Of a stretch of 64,000 bases of DNA, positions 36,070 to 47,786 are shown piece by piece. The translations under genes and the position numbers were made by a program. The first letter of the stretch is position 1; each line of letters opens with the position of its first letter. Below the pieces are notes generated by a model that did no database searches, was not told the origin of the DNA, and saw only the letters and a program-made list of their open reading frames with translations. Origin of the DNA: Oncomelania hupensis (lineage: Eukaryota; Mollusca; Gastropoda; Littorinimorpha; Pomatiopsidae); the NCBI GenBank assembly GCA_036898135.1, contig CM072514.1, forward strand, positions 85,161,768 to 85,225,767, read 5' to 3'.

Positions 36070-36773
36070 TTGATTGATTGATTGATTGTTACTTTAGGTC
36101 CAGCGGACTCTTCCGAGCCAAATCAGGACCGGACAACCCCCGATCCGCATAAAAGATCTGCTGAAACAACCCTAGTGGGAAAATTGAATGCCCTCCACCG
36201 GCCAGTCACTTTACAATAAAGACATCCCACGCAGGGGACGGCTGAGGCTTTACCCCAACTACTCGAACCCCCGGTTACAAAAACAAAATAGAATACAAAC
36301 ATCATTATAAATCATCAACAAAACACATACATATAAAATGCCTATATTGCTAACTAATACAATCATAGGAAGCCCTAGTGACCACCCGACAGAAAGCGTC
36401 CAACACTCCCAAGCTGATCCAACAGACCTCATACACAAACAAGGAGTCTTGTCCAGGAAGAGTTTTCAAGAAAAAAGATAGGTCATTGATCTAGCGAAGA
36501 AGAAGATAGTATAGCAGAGTGATAGGACAGAGCAGGAATGGGAAAGAGTAAATGAGGAAGACAGCGACAGTGGGAATTTCAAGCACTAAATTTCCATAAA
36601 GTGGGGATACTATTTATACTGAAAACCCCCGGCACTCCAACGGGGGTACTGTTGCCGCAGTGAATCTGTCTTGCCTACAAAGGAAAGACAGGTTTTCAAC
36701 TGTGGCTTTCACTTTTCCCTTTATAGGTTTGAACAATCTACAGTGGTAAGATTGCTCATGACCCCAAGGGGGA
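36070..36773 (-). mobile_element. 704-bp non-coding retroposon, second full-length copy
   Basis: Flanked by ACAAACCTCGTTA at 36,057-36,069 and 36,774-36,786 (perfect 13-bp duplication). Same length as the copy at 24,547. Minus strand runs CCCCTTGGGGTCATGAGCAA .. TATAAATAGTATCCCCACTT .. GGACCTAAAGTAACAATC with an (AATC)n tail. It sits in the 5' region of the inverted LINE half. Confidence 0.92.
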
Positions 36774-37318
36774 ACAAACCTCGTTAGAGCTCAGAAGTTA
36801 TTATATAGTCTATGTAGACAAAATATCTCACTATTGCTGAATATGTCAAAGCAAACAAGTACTTGAAAAAGAAAATAAGAAATGTATTTAAGAAAATTCA
36901 AAGAAATTAATAATCAACTAATTCAAAAATAAAATATCGACAGGATCCCAAAGAATTCAAAATGTGTATTATAATTTATAGGAATGAATGAATGTCACAA
37001 AGTGTATTTTGCATTTGGAATAATGATATACACTGTAAATGACTAAATTCAAACTCCACTTGAGCTCAGAAAAACAGTGGAATAGATATAGGTATTTGTC
37101 ACCAAGAAGTGTACAAGCAATTTGATAATAATGTTGAGCGCACTGCAATATTCCAAGTAGTACAATAAAGCTGATAGCAAAGTAGCACTGAAACTAAATA
37201 ACACAGAAACTATTCTAATAAAACGTTGTGCTCTGGCATCACTGGGATTAAATAGCTGTCTAGTTTCCAACATTAAAGCGAGAAAAGAAACTGAACAGAA
37301 CTTTTCTTTCCTGGTCAT

Positions 37319-38020
37319 TTAAAGGGGTAGACTGAATTTGGCGAGTAAGGTCCAAAGGTTTGTCTGACTGTGGACGCTGCTGATGACTGATGAACGAGGG
37401 CTGTTGCTGAAGACCAAGGCGATTAGCGTGTGCTGGCCTTGGGCTCTTTTCATGAGTCTGCAGCTTTTGTAAATGTCTTTGGTTAAAGAGAGCTGGGTCA
37501 CGTAAGTTGTGATCGCGTTGATATGACCCCTTGAGGATTGAAGAATACAGGGGACGACTTGTTTCGGTTTGTATGGGATCTCGACTTCGTCCATGAGCAG
37601 GTGGAGACTGAACAATGGTTGTAGAATTATTGGATCCACGATACTGTGTTTTTTTAAGTACATCTGCTCATGAGGACGATTGGAAATCTGAATCTTGGAT
37701 GGCATAACATCGGCGGTTTTGGAATAGGACCTTTTGATATTGATAGCCAGACCACTGGTACCTCGAGTGTTGGGGTGAATCTGGTCCCTGAACCACCCTG
37801 TCTTCACCTTGCCAAAGGAGGTATAGAACGAACAGTCATTGTCCACGACGTCAACTCCATCAAATTCTGTACATACGTTCCGCATGCAGTGGTTTGATTC
37901 ATCAATGCACTCGTTGATGTGAGCATAGCCGTTACGCTGTGGGAGGATAGTGGACAGAAGTATTCTTGCCTTTGGGAAGTTCCTCCGGCACTGAGACACT
38001 ATCATTCGCCAGGTTTTGTT
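37319..38020 (-). pseudogene. LINE ORF1, SGNH-esterase-type domain fragment
   Basis: Minus frame 38,005-37,319, 228 codons plus a few upstream: MIVSQCRRNFPKARILLSTI, NGYAHINECIDESN, VVDNDCSFYTSFGKV, then GWFRDQIHPNTRGTSGLAI. The last carries the D-x-x-H block of SGNH hydrolases. CR1/L2-type LINEs carry such an esterase in ORF1. The N-terminal part with the catalytic Ser is missing because the inverted piece ends at ~38,020. Confidence 0.78.
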
Positions 38021-39297
38021 GCCTAAAACGTGGCCACGTTTGCAGTCGTTTGCAGTGTTTAGACCTAAACACTCTTGTCAAACAGCACTCGCCCATATCT
38101 GTGATGTTTGGCTTGATGCTATAAACAAGCAAGGCATTGTAGGGGCAGTTTTTCTTTACCTTAAAAAGGCATTTGACCTAGTTAACCATAACATCTTAAT
38201 AAATAAGTTAACATTCTATTTCCAAAATTCTGCATCTGTATTATTTTTTAAATCATATCAAACAGGCACCAATCAGTATACACTAATGGTTCATTTTCGT
38301 CTTCTGGTGATATAACTTGTGGAGTTCCTCAAGGATCGATCCTTGGTCCTATTTTATTCTGTATCTTTATCAATGACATGCCCCTTTTTCTCACACAAAA
38401 TGTTAATCTTGAACTATTTGCTGATGATTCATCCCTCCATACTCATAATACAAATTTACAGAAGGTGGAGCAAAGTCTTCAAATAAGCATAAATGAAATT
38501 GATAACTGGTGTTGCATCAATAGAATGAAATTAAATCCTAATAAAAGCAAAAGTATGCTTCTCACTACACGACAAAAACGCCAAAATGGATCTTTTCCCC
38601 TTAATCTAAACTTAGGGTCGTACAGTATTGAGCAAGTTCATGAACATAAAATGCTAGGCATAATCATCGATGATGATTTTAGCTGGCAGTCACCGTTAAT
38701 CATATCTGTAAAAAAAAATTCTAAAATCCTTTTCCTCCTAAATAAACTTATACATTTTGTTACGGCTGATGCATTACAATCTTTTTTCTATGCCCACTGT
38801 ATGTCTCATTTTAATTATGCATCGATTATTTGGTGTAATGCCAGTGATGCTCAAATTAAACATCTAAATAGTCTTCATAAAAGAGCAATCAAGATACTTT
38901 ATAAATCTTATAATATAAATACAGATGTTACAACCATTGAGAAATATCAAGAACTCCGAATATTACCACTTCAAAAACAATTTATATTTAATACAGCTAT
39001 CCTTATGCTCAAAATCACACATGGAGAAACACCTGCATATATTGATACATTTTTTATTAAACCAGTTGATGGGCATAGACTGTATAATTATAAACTACCC
39101 CTCCCTCGCATTGATTTATACAAAAATAGCCTATCGTTTAATGGAGCTAGTGTATGGAACTCTCTCCCTCTGGAGTGTAAACATTGCGTCACACTGTTTT
39201 CTTTCAAATGTAAATTATGTAGGCATCTGCGAAATTAATTATAAAAGTGATGTATAATAACATATATGACAACACAGTCATTCATGTAATTATTAAC

Positions 39298-39364
<67 letters not shown>

Positions 39365-39596
39365 TAAGGGTGAAGGATATGGGGAGGAAGGATGGTTGCC
39401 TAAAATTGTTTAAAGATAATGATGATGTTGGTGTGATTGTGTGTGCATGTGCGTGTGTGAGTGATGTGATTTCCAAGTTAAAGTTATAGGTTAATTATTA
39501 TTTTGTTTATTTCTTAAGGGACAGCTTGGAAGATTAAACTGTATCATTAGTCTAAAATCTTTATCCCTAATAAAAACGTTTCAAAGTTTCAAAGTT
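38021..39596 (+). pseudogene. LINE ORF2 reverse transcriptase to 3' end
   Basis: SFAVFRPKHSCQTALAHICD, FLYLKKAFDLVNHNI; a frameshift near 38,290; [34 protein letters not shown] (catalytic box intact). Frame 38,378-39,235 then continues WCCINRMKLNPNKSKSMLL, HEHKMLGIIIDDDFSW, KHLNSLHKRAIKILYKS and ends SFKCKLCRHLRN. An ATT run at 39,301-39,363 and a TTTCAAAG-type tail close the element. Confidence 0.9.
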
Positions 39597-39641
39597 TTTC
39601 TCTCTCTCTCTCTCTCAATATTATTTTTATGCAAAAATAAT

Positions 39642-39694
<53 letters not shown>

Positions 39695-39866
39695 TTCACA
39701 GAATGCGAAGTGACAGAGGTAGTTTTTCTGGAGATAGTAAAAAATGGGAGATTTTAGAACAATTACTGTGACGTCATTTGTGTCTTGTTAGGCTACGTCA
39801 GGTTTGTTCATCTTTCATGCGAATGTTTAGAACTATAAAGAGAGGGTTAAAATACCGAAATTCTGC
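39597..39866 (-). mobile_element. palindromic element, centre and right arm
   Basis: CT run (39,597-39,616), hairpin centre CAATATTATTTTTATGCAAA..AATAATATTG (39,617-39,646), GA run to ~39,692, then the reverse complement of 34,450-34,624 to 39,866. Without the LINE, the element would be a near-perfect palindrome with ~175-bp arms, CT/GA inner arms and a 30-bp centre. Confidence 0.85.
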
Positions 39867-41415
39867 TGGTGTATAAAACAGTGTTATCTTGTGTACGTAC
39901 TGGAGACAAGCTTACAGATTTTTTTGATTGTCCAGTGGGCCTGAGACAAGGTTGCATTTTGAGCCCAGAAATTTTTTCCTTGTTTATTAATGAAGTAGCA
40001 ACAACTGTGAGCAGTGACGGTATGCATGGCATTCAGTTATTACCTAACTTGATAGATCTCTTCTGGTTATTATTTGCTGACGATATTGTGCTGATGTCAA
40101 TCACTCCAAGAGGGTTACAGAACCAGATAATATTCTAAATGATGCATGCAAAAGGTTGTATTTAAACATTAATATAGACAAGACTAAAGTAATAGTTTTT
40201 CGTAAAGGAGGATTCTTAGGGAAATCTGAAAAATGGCATATCGATGGAAATTATTTAGAGGTAGTCAACGAATATAACTATCTTGGTTTTGTCTTTACCA
40301 CAAAGATGAGTATTAACAAAGGTGTGAATGCCTTAGCAGTGAAGGGCAGGCGGGCTTGTTTTGAATGCGTAAGGAACATTTCAAAGCTAAAAGAAATATC
40401 CAAAACATGCTATTTTAAAATATTTGACGCACAAGTACAACCAATTTTGCTCTATGTGTCAGAGTTGTGGGGTTTAAACAGGCTAGAAAATATCGAGAGG
40501 GTGCATACCTTGGCTTGCAAAAGATTTCTCAACGTACCCATAGGAGTACCCAACAAGTTTATGTATGGAGAGACCGGACGCTTCCCACTGTATGTTAACA
40601 GTGGTGTAAGGTGCATAAAATATTGGCTAAAGCTTCTAAAATTAAATTCAGAGAGGTTACCCAAGCAAGCATACCAGATGCTAATTAATTTAGATGATAG
40701 GGGAAAATCATGCTGGGTAACTAAAGTTAAAAACATCTTATTTTCTCTTGGTTTCGCTTATGCTTGGGCACAACAGCGTTGGGTGCGAAAATACTTTTGT
40801 TAGCCTAGTGAAACAGAGAATGAAAGATACCTTTATACAAGAATGGGATAGCTCTGTTTCGTCGAAAAAAGCTTATAGGAATTATAGAATGTTTAAAAAA
40901 AGTTTTTCAGACTGAAGATTATCCTGATTTTATGCATATAAAATGTTTTTGAGATTGTTTAATTAAGCTCAGGCTTGGTGTTCTACCTTTGAAGGCCTAA
41001 TTTTTTAGAGTAATGTTTAACGAAGCAGAAGGAAATGCATTGTGTACATACTGCAATGTTGTGGAAAGCGAAGATAATTTTATTTCTGATTGTTCTCTGT
41101 ATGATGACTTAAGAGCAAAGTATCTGACGTTTTTTGTCCAGTTTTATCAACATGTTTTGCAGAGAGGATAAAAATTTTGTAGGTGGCGATTAAGCCTTTT
41201 CGTTTTTCATGCTCTAAAGTTACGAACTTGTATTTATTTATTTGAGTTGTATTTAATATTATTTATTTATTTGAGTTGTATTTAATAGTAATTGTTAAAG
41301 CCCCAAAGGCAAGATCTAAAAAACGCATCCAGCGCTTACTCTTTTACCCTTGCAAAATAAAATTGTTATCTTTTCTAATCTTATTTTATCTTATCTTATC
41401 TTATCTTATCTTATC
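39867..41415 (+). mobile_element. LINE, RT second half to (TTATC)n tail
   Basis: 5' truncated at 39,867. VRTGDKLTDFFDCPVGLRQG (motif B region), LFADDIVLMS (catalytic box intact), stop at ~40,138. Frame 40,156-40,803: NINIDKTKVIVFRKGGF, YNYLGFVFTTKMSINKG, NISKLKEISKTCYFKIFDAQ, VPNKFMYGETGRFPLY, AWAQQRWVRKYFC. Past further stops to ~41,170 are AEGNALCTYCNVVESEDNF-like zinc-binding codons. The 3' UTR ends in TTATC repeats at ~41,385-41,415. It is a different family from the other LINEs here. Confidence 0.88.
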
Positions 41416-41524
41416 TCCCCCTCTGTCTCTCTCTCCCCCTCTGTCTCTCTCCCCCTCAGTCTCTCTTTCCCTCTCTCTATCTCAACTCTCTCTCCTCCCC
41501 CTCCTTTCTATAAGAAAGACTGAA

Positions 41525-41668
41525 CATTGATGTTTAACGTCCATTCCATCCATTGACGATATGGCAGACGGAGATATACCCTCCATGAAAGAAGAGATAA
41601 GGACCTAAGTCAACACTGAACCACATGAGCAATCATATTGCTGAGATGGACAGTGAAAATTGGCCACT
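41525..41668 (-). mobile_element. SINE body fragment (inverted relative to 43.06 kb copy)
   Basis: Reverse complement of 43,150-43,290: GTGGCCAATTTTCACTGTC, GTGTTGACTTAGGTCC, GTCTGCCATATCGTCAATGG, GACGTTAAAC end. Head missing. Pyrimidine-rich microsatellites precede it (41,415-41,505). Confidence 0.75.
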
Positions 41669-41734
41669 TTTATCTTGCGCACCTAACCTTAGCTGCTTCT
41701 TTGTTTGTTGGTGTTGTTGAATATAATTACGAAC

Positions 41735-42095
41735 TTTTGTTCGAGAGGTTGAAACCAAGGCAAAGGCATTGTGCCATATACGAGGTCATAACCAAGGGAC
41801 AAAGGTTCATGTTCGCGACCAGGACAAAAACCTTTCACTCCAGCCACTATGACACATAACCTGGGCACAGGTCGCACGTCATTCGCGAGTTCGTACCACG
41901 AGGTGACATTAAACCTGGGTGAAGAGTCTTGACATTCTTAAGGTAATGACCTCGTTTAAGTCTTTAGGTCATCACCCGGGCAAAAGACGCAAGACTATTT
42001 CACGTCATTCGCGAGGTCGTAACCAGGACAAAGGTTTGAACCTATTAGTGAGGTTGTAACCTGGGTGAAGACCACGCTTCAATCAAAGTCCTAAC
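41735..42095. repeat. degenerate repeats of a GAGGTCGTAACC motif, locus 1
   Basis: GAGGTCATAACCAAGG, GAGTTCGTACCACGAGG, GAGGTCGTAACCAGGACAAA, GAGGTTGTAACCTGGGTGAA occur at irregular 45-90-bp steps. A second locus with the same motif is at 43,935-44,100. Confidence 0.65.
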
Positions 42096-42410
42096 TTGGT
42101 GAAAAAGCTGTGTTTGTGAGATTATTACTATCAATCCATACTTAGGATGGACATCATTATGGTATGATTGTGGGTACAAAAAACATTAACATAACATAAA
42201 GTCTGATTGGTTAACAAAAAAATAAAAGTTTAAAAGGTCCAAGTTGAAGAATGTTTGTATTTTTTGGCAAAAAAAAACATTTCTCCTAATATTTGACGTT
42301 TTTGTTTTTACATTAAAAAATGATAAAGTGGGCTTTATTTGCTCAAACCAACAGCCAAAGTTTGAATTCTCCATGTCTGTTCTGACAGGGGTTGATTTCC
42401 TCTAAGTTGA

Positions 42411-42596
42411 ACGGCACATCAATACGGTAAAAGACCGTCTAGTAGACATTGTTAGTGCTACAGCGGTAGAGCGGCACATCAATACGGTAAAATACCGTCT
42501 AGAAGATATTGTTAGAGCTAGAGCGGTAGAGCGGCACATCAATACGGTAAAAGTCCGTCTAGTAGACATTGTTAGTGCTAGAGCGGTAGAGCGGCC
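42411..42596. repeat. 60-bp minisatellite, three copies
   Basis: Exact 60-bp period: CGGCACATCAATACGGTAAA, ACCGTCTAGTAGACATTGTT, AGTGCTAGAGCGGTAGAG. Open in a minus frame (20 codons per unit), which I read as a consequence of period length. Confidence 0.93.
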
Positions 42597-42720
42597 GCAC
42601 CTATTAATAACCACAAGAACTATTTATTGATTACAAAAACAACAACTTTACATTGGAATGAGATTTTTGTTGTTGTTTTGTTAAAAACGTTTTTCAGTGA
42701 GGCAACACTCACTGTGCATG

Positions 42721-43015
42721 TTAAAGGGATCTGTGGCAGGGAGGTGGTCACAATGGGTCATTTTAAAGGGATCTGTGGCGGGGAGGTGGTCAAACTGGGT
42801 CATTTTAAAGGGATCTGTGGCGGGTAGGTGGTCACAATGGATCATTTTAAAGGGATCTGTGGCAGGGAGGTGGTCACAATGGATCATTTTAAAGGCATCT
42901 GTGGCAGGGAGGTGGTCACAATGGGTCATTTTAAAAGGATCTGTTGCGGGGAGGTGGTCACAATGGGTCATTTTAAAGGGATCTTTCACGGGGACGTGTC
43001 AAAATGGGTCATTTT
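42721..43015. repeat. 42-bp minisatellite, seven copies
   Basis: Unit GGGATCTGTGGCAGGGAGGT, GGTCACAATGGGTCATTTTA, AA. The 42-bp period is 14 codons, so both strands hold open repeats (plus 42,697-43,071; minus 42,989-42,681). Shares its core with the 85-bp repeat at 32.04-32.2 kb. Confidence 0.93.
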
Positions 43016-43059
43016 ACAGTAGCTTTCACGTGAGGAAACCAAAGCAGTTTGGATTTGTC

Positions 43060-43295
43060 CCACAGCCGTAGGCTCAGTGGGAGAGCCTTTCGCCTGGCAC
43101 ACCTGTTGACCCAGGTTCCTCTTCCGTGCAGGACAAGAAAAAATGTGGCCAATTTCACTGTCAGTATTTGCAGTATGATTGCTCTGGCGGTTTAGTGTTG
43201 ATTTAGGTCCCTACCCTCTCTATCCTGGGATGGTTATCCCTGTCTGCCATATCGCCAATGGTGGGTGTAGACGTTAAACCTCAATGTTCATTCAT
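43060..43295 (+). mobile_element. tRNA-derived SINE, plus copy
   Basis: Head GCCGTAGGCTCAGTGGGAGA (A box) with a degenerate B box (GGTTCCTCTTCC), then a body matching 41,525-41,668 in reverse, ending GACGTTAAACC. The two copies form an inverted pair around the minisatellites. Confidence 0.72.
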
Positions 43296-43308
43296 GTGTG
43301 TGTGCGTG

Positions 43309-43352
43309 TAGATTCCGCTGGACCTAAACCATTAACCATGTCATGTAATGTG
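43309..43352 (+). mobile_element. 704-family 3' tail fragment
   Basis: GATTCCGCTGGACCTAAACC then ATGTCATGTAATGTG tail. Extreme 5' truncation. Confidence 0.65.
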
Positions 43353-43784
43353 TGTGTGTGGATATTGCTTTCTTTCTTACTCATGATCAGATGCGTGTGA
43401 ACCAAAAACGAATTATTTATTTTGCTTTTGAGTCTCACTTGTGACGAACGGCACTTTAGAATATACTTATTATCCGTTGGTGATAACGCGTTTACGACCA
43501 CTCAGTTACGTGGCTAAAATTTCTGTGCTAGGTGTCAAAACTTAAGTCTTGCATTATATAATACATGCTAGACTAGCATCGTCGATGAGTATTTTCAGTT
43601 GTTTTGTTATTCCTTTTTTTGTTTTACTCTACCAGATTATAACTCACTTTTTCAACACAATTATAAATGTGTACATTATAGTCCAGAATGCCTTGCCCGC
43701 ATCCTTTCCCAAAAGGGGCATCACGATATTATTCTAAATTATTTTATTACATTTGTTGTTGTTGCTATTATTGTAGCAGCAGTT

Positions 43785-43795
43785 GTTGTTGTCAT

Positions 43796-43844
<49 letters not shown>

Positions 43845-43900
43845 CTTCTTCTTCTTCTTCTTTCCCACCCTCTTCCCCATTCTTCTTCTTCTTCTTTTTT
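43785..43900. repeat. (TTG)n and (TTC)n microsatellites
   Basis: GTT triplets then TTC triplets. They create Val/Leu and Cys/Ser frames on the plus strand that are not genes. Confidence 0.95.
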
Positions 43901-43934
43901 CTCCTTACGTCACCTTGCATTTCTTTTCGAGAAT

Positions 43935-44100
43935 TTGACCTCAGGTCCAAGATCTTATGTCATTAACGAGGTCGTACCCACGACAAAAAGTTCATATTCT
44001 CCGCAAGGTCATAACCAGTGCAAAGACCTTTCAGTCTGCAGCCACAAAACACCTAAGACTACGTCATTCACAAGATCGTAAATAGGGCAAAATTGTCCAC
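43935..44100. repeat. degenerate GAGGTCGTAACC repeats, locus 2
   Basis: GAGGTCGTACCCACGACAAA, AAGGTCATAACCAGTGCAAA, AAGATCGTAAATAGGGCAAA. Same motif family as 41,735-42,095. Confidence 0.6.
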
Positions 44101-44129
44101 ACAATTAATTCAGCGACGATTTATTTTGA

Positions 44130-44260
44130 ACTTTGTAAATAAATCGTTCTTATATCGCGCATTTGTTTTAGCTCTAGAGCTGCTCAAGGCGCTGGCTGAT
44201 ACAGGAAATTAATCAAGCCGCCCGAGGTGCATTTGCTGCGGAGCTATCATTAAAATCAAC
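44130..44260 (-). mobile_element. SINE fragment (family of 47.8 kb)
   Basis: CTGCTCAAGGCGCTGGCTGA, TACAGGAAATTAATCAAGCC, GCCCGAGGTGC; shares the 38-41-bp core amplified at 32.4 kb. Confidence 0.65.
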
Positions 44261-44454
44261 ATTGTTGTTATCAATAGGTGCATAAGCCAACGAATAGATC
44301 GATTTATATTAAAGAAGGTTATTTTTGTTATAGCGTTTTATCCTTGTAGAACAATAGTGATTGTTAATTTTAAAAGGACCTGTTCCTCTGGACTGTGTGT
44401 CCTTGGGGCATTGCAATTTACAGTTGGACTTGACTTTGTCGGATGTCGGATGTG

Positions 44455-44740
44455 TCGGGGTGTCGGATAGCGCAGTGGTTGGAGCACTCGCTACTGTGTC
44501 GCAAGTTAAGCACCGTCTAGTGCGGTTAGCACTTGGATGGGTGACCGCAACGTGAAGCGACAAATAACAACGCCCCCAGTTGCCTCAACTGTGATTGGGT
44601 ACCTACTCTCTTGAGGGTGGGGAAGGTAAAGCAGCGAGGGAGAGAGATGGGCATCACCCTCATTACGCTGGCCCAAGATAAGTGTGATCTCCAGCATCAC
44701 GCTCCCCTACGGCCACAAGGCTGTGGGACTACCTTTACCT
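44455..44740 (+). mobile_element. chimeric tRNA/5S-rRNA-headed SINE
   Basis: 44,468-44,487 is tRNA-like (TAGCGCAGTGGTTGGAGCAC, an A box). It is followed directly by a 5S-rRNA-like stretch 44,501-44,548: CAAGTTAAGCACCGTC and GGTTAGCACTTGGATGGGTG, then ACCGC. In animal 5S genes this is the internal promoter (box A, intermediate element, box C). The body continues ~190 bp (ACCCTCATTACGCTGGCCCA .. CACAAGGCTGTGGGAC) to a short CTTTACCTTTT tail. No tRNA B box is seen where expected. Confidence 0.8.
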
Positions 44741-44848
44741 TTTTACATTAATTTTACTTGACTTTGTGATCTGTTAAACTTTGGAAGAACCTTGGTGCCA
44801 CTAGGTCTTTGCCCGGCAACAGGTTATTGTGTCCATCGACCTACACGA

Positions 44849-44849
<1 letters not shown>

Positions 44850-44928
<79 letters not shown>

Positions 44929-44942
44929 ATCTCTATCTCTCT
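44850..44942. repeat. (CT)n microsatellite
   Basis: About 90 bp of CT with a few interruptions; Ser-Leu frames here are artefacts. Confidence 0.97.
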
Positions 44943-45154
44943 GTTTCGGTGTGTGCGTGTGTGGGTGTGTCTTTCTATCACTCATGGTCAAACGCATGTG
45001 AATCCAAAATAAGCAATTATATTGCGCTCGAGAGTCCCCTTCCGTCTATCAGCACTATGAAATATGCCTACCGATTGCCATTCACTTGTGTGTACGTATT
45101 TGCCATCTCTCTGTTATGTGTCTAACGCTCAGTGTGCCTAAACTTAATCCTTGC

Positions 45155-45292
45155 ATTGCAAGGAGTCTTTCATACCATGGTGTCTGAACTTCATTCCGCG
45201 GTGTCTGAACTTTCATTCCATGGTATTCCGTGATGTCTAAATTTCATTCCGTGGTGTCTAAACTTTCATTCCATGGGGCCTAAACTGTCAGT
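45155..45292. repeat. ~26-bp minisatellite, about five copies
   Basis: Variants of GGTGTCTAAACTTTCATTCC plus ATGG/GTGG. Units vary by indels. Confidence 0.78.
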
Positions 45293-46689
45293 CCAGTTCA
45301 GCTTGGTTCAGTATTTTAATTTTACGTCTGTACACTCTAGGTGCATGACATTAGACAATAAAACTAAAATATAGTAAAATCATAACAATCTACCAACTAA
45401 AACTAAAATTATAACAATCCAACAACTGGTGACTTTAATATAACATCAACAATTATAGCGATATCTGGATGGGAATGACCTGTTAACTATGACGGTAGGT
45501 CTATTGTTGCTGGGCTCTGCACAATGGAATGCTATTACCCACTCGTCTTAAGTCGATGGGGATCGCTAATAAATCTCCCTGTGACTCTACTTAATATATT
45601 TATTTGTTTAGCTCGGTCTGTGTTTAGGCTGGGGTACAAAGATAGAAAGAAAAATGGTAAAAGATCACTGTCACACTAGCTCTCACATGGCTATGAAGCA
45701 TAGGTAGTCCAGCCACTTGATAACAGTAAATATCACACATTTATTTCCTTTACACGATCTGCTAAGTACAATACTAACTTAAAAGATCAAATGTTTCTTT
45801 GACTGGTTCGCTTCTTGAAAGTTATATGCAGCTACTGTAACATCATTGGGCATTGCATGCTTTCTGCCCTAAGGGTCAGAGTTCTGGAAGAGTGGACTAC
45901 TGTGGTCCTTTGATACAGGTTTGGTGCACTGCGTACTGTGTACTTAACTCAGTGTCCGAAGAGCCGTGTTGTGGTTGCTTCCTTTTTACGCTGTGTTGTT
46001 GTGGATTCTTCTCCTTGTTTCTAGACTGGTGGGCTCTCTTCGCTCATTGCTTGATCAGCCGCTGTAGGCCAACTTTCAGTGAAGGCTTTTTCTTGTCTTT
46101 CGCCTGGTTGGGCTCACGATACAATGCCTGCTCGTCTGTAACATATGAGACGAAATTCTGCACAAGCCTGTATTCTAGGTGTGTGCAGAGTGTCTCACTG
46201 AAGGCCGAAGTAGCCCTCAGTGATTAGCTCCACATCTCTATATATAAGCGACGAACAGTCTGCTAATTCCGTGGTCCACTGGAATCTCCACTCTAATTTC
46301 CTATACATAGATAAATATAAATCATGGCTATCTATACACATAGAGAATTAATTAATATTGTGCACATTATCTGGTGCAGCCACTGGTCTGCAAGCATACA
46401 TATAGGTTAAACAACAGTGGATCCGTAAGGTATACAACATGGCGTCGGCCGGTCGTGTTCGCCACGTGGTCACGCAACGTTGGACTGACATTTCAATTCT
46501 AATCATGGCAAATTTCACAAGCATAATTCAATAATAATATCAAGACATCACGATGAAACAAAAGTATATTCATTTACCTTTTTGACAATGTAAGGCCGTG
46601 GCTAACTTAGTTGAATCGAGTTTTCAACAAGTCCTGCTTTCCTGGTCTATGGAGAGATTTCTGCTAGAGCGTAGCTGTGTACTATAGGC
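45293..46689. other. no gene recognised
   Basis: A 124-codon plus frame (45,853-46,227) starts at ATG and is Cys/Phe rich, but has no secretion signal, domain or splice context I can name. Composition is less AT-rich than the neighbours. An unrecognised retroelement or LTR is possible. Confidence 0.35.
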
Positions 46690-46745
46690 AAGGAGATAGA
46701 AGAAGAGGGAGACCGAAAAAGAGGTGGGAGGACAACATTCGAGAC
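46690..46745 (+). mobile_element. RTE-like LINE sliver (RTE copy 5)
   Basis: GATAGAAGAAGAGGGAGACC .. GAGGTGGGAGGACAACATTC, the codons for GRRRGRP..RWEDNI. Both ends truncated. Confidence 0.8.
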
Positions 46746-47036
46746 TTGACTTGCGAATGCCTATGCCTGTGACGTGTCTTTTGTGTGTCCAGATACAAGC
46801 GTCTGTGGTGCATCCCCTCTGTGCAAATACTGTAACCTAGTTGATTACGCTTAACCTATGTCTTTGTAATGTAACCTGGCTAATTACACGAAACCTGTTT
46901 TTGACTCACATGTATAACAATGTGAGTCTATAAACCCAAAACTCAAGTGCCCCGATTTGTGCAAATTTGCGCGATATAGTCTGAAATAGTCAGTCCAAAA
47001 ATGAAATCCAAACAAATGCTTGTCCGTCCGACTGTC

Positions 47037-47620
47037 ACTCCCGTTGGGGTGCCGGGAGTTTCAGTATAAATAGTATCCCCACTTTCTGGAAATTTAGTGC
47101 TTTAAATTCCCACTGTCGCTGTCTTTCTCATTTGTTCTTTCTCATTCCTGCTCTGTTCTATCAATCTGCTATACTATCTTCTTCTTCGCTAGACCAGTCA
47201 CCTACCCTTTTTCTTGAAATCTCTTCCGGGACAAGACTCCTTATTTGTGTGTGAGGTCTGTTGGATCAGCTTATGAATATTGGACGCTTTCTGCCAGTTG
47301 GTCACTAGGGCTTGATATGATGTTATTATTTATCAATGTAGGCATTTTATATATATGTGTTTTGTTGATATTTGGTAATGATTGTATTCTATTTTGTTTT
47401 TGTAAATGGGGGTTCGATAATTTAGTGTATAGCCTCAACGTCCCCTGCGTGGGATGTCTTTATTATAAAGTGACTGGCTGGTGGAGTGCCTTCAGTTTTA
47501 CCACTAGGGTTGTTTCAGCAGATCTTTTATGCGGATCAGGGGTTGTCTGGTCCTGATTTGGCTCGGAAGAGTCCGCTGGACCTAAAGCAATAATCATGTA
47601 ATGTAATGTAATGTCTGTCT
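47037..47620 (+). mobile_element. 704-family retroposon, short subfamily
   Basis: Starts CCCGTTGGGGTGCCGGGAGT, ~120 bp inside the full-length unit, and runs through TATAAATAGTATCCCCACTT to GGACCTAAAGCAATAATCAT with an (ATGTA)n tail, not (AATC)n. The copy at 63,896 starts at the same point, so this start may be a genuine subfamily end rather than random truncation. Confidence 0.85.
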
Positions 47621-47786
47621 GTTTTATACCTGGTAGGTTGGATTTTGAGAGGTCGAAATGTATCAGTGATTGAATGACTTACAGTCAAGGTCACAGTGTG
47701 AACAATGTTAGTCAAATATGACAATTAATAGTACACTTTTTTGCTCTTGTTTTCATGTGTGAACACAAATGTAGTTTAAAGATTTA

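Noticed and set aside
42681..43071. Repeat protein encoded by the 42-bp array
   Set aside because: Both strands are open because the period is a multiple of three. No start context, splice sites or flanking domain.
44501..44548. Genuine 5S rRNA gene
   Set aside because: Only the internal-promoter half is recognisable; the 5' and 3' ends of 5S are replaced by unrelated sequence.
45853..46227. 124-codon Cys/Phe-rich plus frame as a gene
   Set aside because: No domain, splice sites, signal peptide or homolog I can name. Listed only as an unassigned region.
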